Positions 57,218 to 64,000 of a stretch of 64,000 nucleotides of DNA are shown in pieces (position 1 is the stretch's first letter; the number at the start of each line of letters is the position of its first letter). Made by a program: the position numbers and the translations under genes. The notes below the pieces were generated by a model, which worked only from the letters and a program-made list of their open reading frames with translations, searched no databases and had not been told where the DNA came from. Source of the stretch: Oleiagrimonas citrea (GTDB lineage Bacteria > Pseudomonadota > Gammaproteobacteria > Xanthomonadales > Rhodanobacteraceae); the NCBI RefSeq assembly GCF_012395255.1, contig NZ_JAAZQD010000003.1, positions 496,001 to 560,000 of the forward strand, in the 5' to 3' direction.

Positions 57218-57785
57218 GATGCCATGCAACCCCTTTCGTAATGGACGCCGGCGTCGTGCGCGCCGGTCGGACAATGCAAACGATCGTTTGCATTGGAGCA
57301 TAGCCCCCCGGAGGCGGCAACCCGCCGAACGGTGTGGGCAGGCCATAAGGCAGTACGGAAAAGGCCGGTGGCTGGCAGTATGCGTGCTGCTCGCGCTGTT
57401 GTCGGCCTGTCACCGCAGTCCGCCGGAGCAGCAGGTGCGCGCAGCCATCCAGCAAGCGGTCGAGGCCGCGCGTTCGCGTGATGCCGGCGCGCTGGACGAT
57501 CTGCTGACCCCGGATTTCGTGATGCCGGACAGTCGGTTCGATCGCAGACGTCTTCTCGGTCTGCTGCGCGTGGCGAGACTACGCAATGAAAAGGTGTCGG
57601 TGCTGCTCGGTCCGGTGGATGTCGAGATGCGGGGCGAACGCATCGTGGCGACGTTCACGGTGACGCTGGGCGGCGGCGGCCGGCTGATCCCGGAACGCCT
57701 GGGTGTCTATCGCGTGGAAAGCGCCTGGCGCGAGGAGGGCGGCGATTGGCTCTGCTACAGCGCGCGCTGGAAACGCACGCTGTAG
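57216..57785 (+). CDS. NTF2-like putative lipoprotein, start uncertain
   Basis: 189 codons are open from ATG 57216, but that start lies on the fadD start and would place the operator inside the gene. The recognisable protein begins at about 57354 with [17 protein letters not shown], a lipoprotein signal, followed by an NTF2/SnoaL-like fold ([33 protein letters not shown]). No ATG or GTG fits just before it; ATA at 57345 is the only nearby alternative, so a rare start is possible. It converges with the DUF4097 gene. The function is unknown. Confidence 0.6.
   Translation: MMPCNPFRNGRRRRARRSDNANDRLHWSIAPRRRQPAERCGQAIRQYGKGRWLAVCVLLALLSACHRSPPEQQVRAAIQQAVEAARSRDAGALDDLLTPDFVMPDSRFDRRRLLGLLRVARLRNEKVSVLLGPVDVEMRGERIVATFTVTLGGGGRLIPERLGVYRVESAWREEGGDWLCYSARWKRTL
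57272..57295. promoter_or_regulatory. Perfect 24-bp palindrome with PsrA consensus, fadD operator
   Basis: CAATGCAAACGA (57272-57283) is followed directly by its exact reverse complement (57284-57295). The centre CAAAC-GATC-GTTTG fits the PsrA consensus (G/C)AAAC(N2-4)GTTTG/C of pseudomonads. It lies 55 bp upstream of the fadD start, and PsrA relatives repress fatty-acid degradation until acyl signals bind. The repressor gene is not in this window. Confidence 0.75.
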
Positions 57786-57795
57786 CCGGATGGGG

Positions 57796-57835
57796 CCGGA
57801 TCCGATGCGACCGTGCAGCGTCGCATCGGATCCGG
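57796..57835. terminator. 16-bp hairpin between convergent genes
   Basis: CCGGATCCGATGCGAC (57796-57811) and GTCGCATCGGATCCGG (57820-57835) match perfectly around an 8-base loop. It lies between the two convergent stops and may act as a bidirectional terminator or stabiliser; neither side has a T-run. Confidence 0.6.
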
Positions 57836-57842
57836 GGAAACG

Positions 57843-59036
57843 TCAGCGCAGTGTGACGTCGCCGCTACCGGTACTGATGCGACCACGTCCGGTGGCAGCG
57901 CCGACATCGGCGCGGAAGTAGCGGCGACCGGATTCGACGTTGCGCAGTCCCGCCCAATTGACGTCGATGTCGGAACCGCTGATGTCCAGGCGCACGGCCG
58001 GCGGTGTGCCGGTCTTGAGGGTGATGTCGCCCGATCCGCTGCGCAGGGTGAAGTCCTGCATGGCGGACAGGTCGCCGTACAGGTCGATATCGCCCGATCC
58101 GGCTTCCACGCGGGCCTTGGCGACTTTCGCCAAGTCGTTGAGTTTCACGTCGCCGGAGCCGGTCTCGACCCGCAGGTTGCCGGCCAGCTTGTCCAGCGTG
58201 ACATCGCCGGAGCCGGTATGCAGTTCGACGCGCTGGCCGCCGAGGTGGCCGCCGTTGATGTCGCCGGAGCCCGTATGGACTTCGGTGCTGCCGTCGATGC
58301 GGTCGAGTTCGAGGTCACCGGAACCGGTGTGCGCCTCGACGGTGCCGTGCACATCGGCGACCTTCATGTCGCCGCTGCCCGAATGGGTCGACAACGAGCC
58401 GGTCAGGTCGGCGATGGCCATGTCGCCGGAGGCGGTCTTCAGCTCCAGGTCGTTGCGCAGGTGGCCGGCGTCGATGCGGCCGACGCGATTGTCGATCCGC
58501 GCCTTCACACCGGCGGGCAGGGCGACATCGAGGTCGACGTGCAGCGGCACGCCGTGGTCCGATCCCTGATACACCCGCACGCGCTCGTTCTGGTAGTCGA
58601 ACGAGGACGAGGAGTGGTCGCCGACGCCGATGCGGAAACCGAGCACCTTGATGTCGTGATCCTTGGCGCGGGTCGGATTCGTGGGGATGTACCGGTAGCG
58701 GTCATGCTGCCCGACCGGGTAGTCGACGTGCACCAGCACGTTCCCCGATTGCTGGCTCACGTCCAGGCGGATGGTGTCGGCCAGGGCGCGCGCGGCGGCC
58801 ATGTCGTCGCCGCCGGCCACCACGGTGGCCGTGATTTGCACCTGCGAACCGTCATTCGGATGGATGGCGACGTGGCCGGCAAGATTCTCGACATGCACGG
58901 CGCTACCAGTGGGCACGCTCACGGCGCGGTCGAGTTTCTTGGTGAAGGTCTGTGCCGGTGCGGCCAGCGCGGTGGCGGCCGTGCCGCCGAGTACGAGGGC
59001 GGCAAGCAGGCCGGAAAAAAGGCGGGGGTGTCCCAT
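57843..59036 (-). CDS. DUF4097 repeat protein (exported beta-helix-like)
   Basis: 397 residues with a signal peptide (MGHPRLFSGLLAALVLGGTAATALA). The C-terminal half repeats (S/T)GSGD about ten times with a period near 18-20 residues, as in DUF4097 right-handed beta-helix-like proteins. GAGGAG lies 6 nt before ATG 59036. The function is not known; the family is common beside envelope-stress genes, but no sigma factor is adjacent here. Confidence 0.8.
   Translation of the reverse strand: MGHPRLFSGLLAALVLGGTAATALAAPAQTFTKKLDRAVSVPTGSAVHVENLAGHVAIHPNDGSQVQITATVVAGGDDMAAARALADTIRLDVSQQSGNVLVHVDYPVGQHDRYRYIPTNPTRAKDHDIKVLGFRIGVGDHSSSSFDYQNERVRVYQGSDHGVPLHVDLDVALPAGVKARIDNRVGRIDAGHLRNDLELKTASGDMAIADLTGSLSTHSGSGDMKVADVHGTVEAHTGSGDLELDRIDGSTEVHTGSGDINGGHLGGQRVELHTGSGDVTLDKLAGNLRVETGSGDVKLNDLAKVAKARVEAGSGDIDLYGDLSAMQDFTLRSGSGDITLKTGTPPAVRLDISGSDIDVNWAGLRNVESGRRYFRADVGAATGRGRISTGSGDVTLR
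57846..58440 (-). repeat. DNA repeats coding for GSGD motifs
   Basis: About ten tandem units of roughly 54-60 bp, each with a copy of TCGCC(G/A)GAGCCGGT-like sequence on +. The encoded unit is (S/T)GSGD followed by a short strand. The units are diverged rather than identical. Confidence 0.7.
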
Positions 59037-59133
59037 GGCGATCTCCTCTACGCTGCGGGGGAACATCTCTGTTCTTGTACTGCCGATGGGGGCCGCAGCG
59101 CAGTGCGGAAGGTCATGCGCTGGAGCTGAACGG

Positions 59134-59167
59134 CAAAAGAAAACCGCCGGCCCGTAGGCCGACGGTT
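59134..59167 (-). terminator. Intrinsic terminator of acnA
   Basis: Read on -, AACCGTCGGCC pairs with GGCCGGCGGTT (eleven pairs, one T-G) across a 4-base loop, followed by TTCTTTT. It lies just after the acnA stop. Confidence 0.88.
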
Positions 59168-59195
59168 CCTTGGATGCAGCGGAGCGGGAAAGGGT

Positions 59196-61946
<2,751 letters not shown>

Positions 61947-62227
61947 AACTGCTCCTGGCTTGAATCGGCTGCAGGTTTCCGGCACGCGAATCACGTGCCG
62001 GCGACCGGAAAAGACCTTAATTATCGCGCAAAACCCGTGAACGGCGCGAATACGAGTGCGTTCGCGTCGACCTCGGCGGGGCCGGGTGGCCGCTAAGCAT
62101 GCGGTCGGCGGGCTACAATGCGATGAACTCCGCGTGCGTCGACGACGGCTGCGGAGCGCGCACAGGATGCGGCCGAACGTTGCGCCGCACAAACGGATTA
62201 GATGGCATGCAGCATGCGAAGATTTCG

Positions 62228-63181
62228 ATGGCCCTCTCGGCCGTGTCCTTGCGCGACCTTGCGCTGGTGCAGGCGGTCGCCCGTGAGGGCAGTTTCGCGC
62301 GAGCCTCGGCGCGCATGCACATCAGTCCCTCCGGCCTGTCGCATCAGATTCAGAAGGTCGAACAGGCGCTGGGCGCCACGCTGTTCGAACGCGGCAGTCG
62401 CCATACGCTGCTGACGGCGCTGGGGCGGCGTCTTCTGGCGTATGTCGACGCCGTGCTGGATGCGGCCGAGGGCCTGGAGCGCGCTGCGCAGGACGGCGAG
62501 GCGGCCTTCGGCGGCGAACTGCGTCTGGGGGTTCCGGCCACGCTGGGGCCGTATCTGTTGCCGCATCTGATCGAGCCGTTTCCGCAGCGCTTTCCGGGCG
62601 CGCGGCTGGCGCTGTCGGAAGGCAAGCTGCGCGGATTGCTGCGGCGGCTGCGGGAAGGCGAGCTGGATGCGGTGATCGCGCCGCGAACCGTGACCGCGAA
62701 CCGTGGTCTGGGTTCGTGCGAGATGTTCTTCGAGCCGTACGAACTGTTGCTCAATGCCAGTCATCCGCTGGCCGAACGGGACTGCATCGCGCTGGGGGAG
62801 CTGAATCCCGACGACGCCACCTTCATGGCCGAGGGGCACGATGCCGACGTGCAGGACGCGCTCGGTGCGCAGGACGTCGATGGTGTCGAGGAGAAGATCC
62901 AGGACGTCAGTCTGGAAAGCCTGGCGACCCTGGTGGTTCTGCGCGGCGGCTACGCGCTCGTGCCGTCGCTGGCGCATGCGAGGTTGGCTTCGATTCCCCG
63001 ACTTGCGCTGGCGCGCATCGACGGTACGCCGCCCGGGCGCGAGATCCGGCTGTACTGGCGTCAGGCTTCGCCGTGGCAGGCGGATCTGGAGGCGTTCGGC
63101 GCCTTGATCCGGCACCTGGCTGCGTCGATTCCTGCGTTGCGGGTCGACGGTGACACTGCGGCGGATGCAGCACAGGCGTGA
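62228..63181 (+). CDS. LysR-family regulator (OxyR-like effector layout)
   Basis: 317 residues with an N-terminal helix-turn-helix ([48 protein letters not shown]) and a substrate-binding domain starting [23 protein letters not shown]. The order resembles OxyR-type regulators, but the redox cysteines of OxyR are not matched, so the target is unknown. I chose ATG 62228; ATG 62207 is equally possible. It is divergent from acnA and may regulate it. Confidence 0.85.
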   Translation: MALSAVSLRDLALVQAVAREGSFARASARMHISPSGLSHQIQKVEQALGATLFERGSRHTLLTALGRRLLAYVDAVLDAAEGLERAAQDGEAAFGGELRLGVPATLGPYLLPHLIEPFPQRFPGARLALSEGKLRGLLRRLREGELDAVIAPRTVTANRGLGSCEMFFEPYELLLNASHPLAERDCIALGELNPDDATFMAEGHDADVQDALGAQDVDGVEEKIQDVSLESLATLVVLRGGYALVPSLAHARLASIPRLALARIDGTPPGREIRLYWRQASPWQADLEAFGALIRHLAASIPALRVDGDTAADAAQA

Positions 63182-63185
63182 GCGA

Positions 63186-63201
63186 GTCGCGGGTACGCGA
63201 C
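63186..63201. other. Small hairpin between convergent genes
   Basis: GTCGCG (63186-63191) and CGCGAC (63196-63201) form a 6-bp stem around GGTA in the short gap between the LysR and sulfotransferase stops. No T-run follows. Confidence 0.35.
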
Positions 63202-63249
63202 GATTCCGTAGACAGGCAGGAATCCGGGCATTGTGCTTGGCGCTGAACG

Positions 63250-63999
63250 TCAGTCCGTGGCGTCGGGACGCGCCAGTCCTGCGCGCAGCGGATCCAGGGC
63301 CGCACCGTAGCGTTCGGCGCGCGCGGTGTCGCGCCGAAGCGGCTGGCGGACTTGCGCGGCGCTGGCGGTGCGCACGCTGCGATGGGCGTTATGGAAATCC
63401 AGGCAGGCGTTGTCGAAGGGCAGGCCGCAGGCGTCCAGCAGGGTGCAGATCTGTGCCTCGGGTGCATCCAGCAGGTCTTCGTAGCGCTGTAGCACGATGC
63501 GTTCGGGTTCGTGCGCGCGCCAACGGTCCATGGCGTATTCATAGTCGCGCAGGTAGGCGGCCAGGTCGGTCAGGTCGTTGCTGAAATGCGGCAGGCGGTA
63601 GAACTGCTGCTTGAAGCACGACCAGCCGGTCTCCAGCGGGTCGCGGCGCGCGTCGATCACCACCGCGCCGGGCAGCATCGCGCGCAGCAGACCGGTGTAG
63701 AGCCAGTTCTCCGGCATCTTGTCGGTGTGCCGGGGACGTTCGGTACGCCAGCGGGCGGTGCGCGCGAGGTAGTCGCGACCCAGACGCGCCCAGTCGTCCG
63801 CATCGGCTTCGCCGAGCCACTGTGGGAATGGTTTCTTGCGGCGCGTGTTCTCGGCGGCGAGCACGGCGCCGAGGTCGGGCAGTTCGCTGGCGCCCTCGAC
63901 GTGCGGATGCGCGGCGAGGATCTGTTCGACCAGTGTCGAGCCGGCGCGCGGCATGCCGACGATGAAGATCACTTCGCGGCCGCGTTCGGCGTCCTGGCT
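63250..63999 (-). CDS. Sulfotransferase-family protein, 5' end missing
   Basis: 249 residues are visible and the frame stays open to the right edge (SQDAERGREVIF before GMPRAGSTL). The PAPS 5'-phosphate loop is IVGMPRAGSTLVEQIL; the middle has FRDPLETGWS-type (here RRDPLETGWSCF) and the C-terminus QRYEDLLDAPEAQI. Many relatives carry N-terminal TPR repeats, which would lie outside the window. The acceptor substrate is unknown. Confidence 0.85.
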   Translation of the reverse strand, partial: SQDAERGREVIFIVGMPRAGSTLVEQILAAHPHVEGASELPDLGAVLAAENTRRKKPFPQWLGEADADDWARLGRDYLARTARWRTERPRHTDKMPENWLYTGLLRAMLPGAVVIDARRDPLETGWSCFKQQFYRLPHFSNDLTDLAAYLRDYEYAMDRWRAHEPERIVLQRYEDLLDAPEAQICTLLDACGLPFDNACLDFHNAHRSVRTASAAQVRQPLRRDTARAERYGAALDPLRAGLARPDATD

Positions 64000-64000
64000 T

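Noticed and set aside
62228-63181. Calling the LysR gene oxyR
   Set aside because: The overall layout is similar, but the paired redox cysteines are not matched and no catalase or ahp gene is adjacent.

Overview
The window is an uninterrupted stretch of chromosome from a GC-rich gammaproteobacterium. It most resembles the Xanthomonadales/Lysobacterales, probably Rhodanobacteraceae (Rhodanobacter, Dyella, Luteibacter or Frateuria type). This rests on the gene order lepA-lepB-DUF4845-rnc-era-recO, the YdbH/DUF1318 pair, a Clp/CRP-type site and a PsrA-type operator, and on protein style. It is inferred from reading, not from a search. I see no phage, insertion sequence, CRISPR array, rRNA or plasmid functions. 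It looks like core genome with a few lineage-specific inserts. lepA is cut by the left edge and a sulfotransferase-type gene by the right edge.

Layout, 0-13.6 kb (mostly + strand): lepA, lepB, a DUF4845 membrane protein, rnc, era and recO form a translation/RNA/repair cluster. A lone receiver-HPt protein reads the other way. Next come a YdbH-type AsmA-like protein with a DUF1318 lipoprotein (envelope lipid homeostasis), then rlmD, a CYTH protein, nagZ, a purine phosphoribosyltransferase, an MTI/MTA phosphorylase and a cold-shock gene. 13.6-25.5 kb (- strand): a five-gene run VWA lipoprotein > ECF sigma > anti-sigma > YigZ > ABC exporter with ATGA overlaps, then cardiolipin-synthase-like PLD > xseA > acetolactate synthase > aldehyde dehydrogenase.

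25.6-46.9 kb: acetyl-CoA hydrolase/transferase, ispG, a methyltransferase and a small exported protein on +. On - are trxB, a FemAB-like DUF482 protein, a TIGR03067 protein and aat. ald, ftsK, lolA and a DUF1275 membrane protein follow on +. A 1010-residue propeller-sensor diguanylate cyclase on - is divergent from rarA. Then a DUF3047 protein, serS, a small membrane protein and tRNA-Ser(UGA).

46.9-64 kb: azoR and its divergent LysR regulator, a methionine/glutamine-type aminotransferase with its omega-amidase, then arsC-like, rluB, scpB and scpA on -. A PilZ gene lies behind a long leader with a perfect CRP/Clp half-site pair. Next are a cupin and fadD behind a perfect 24-bp palindrome containing the PsrA consensus, an NTF2-like lipoprotein, a DUF4097 repeat protein, acnA, a LysR regulator and the truncated sulfotransferase.

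Themes that join genes: envelope maintenance (lepB, YdbH/DUF1318, lolA, PLD synthase, nagZ), salvage of methylthio compounds and purines (phosphorylase + phosphoribosyltransferase; aminotransferase + omega-amidase), c-di-GMP signalling (diguanylate cyclase, PilZ, Clp site), and chromosome segregation (ftsK, scpA, scpB). The least explained units are the VWA/ECF-sigma operon, the merged DUF1318 lipoprotein beside YdbH, and the structured non-coding leader before the PilZ gene.
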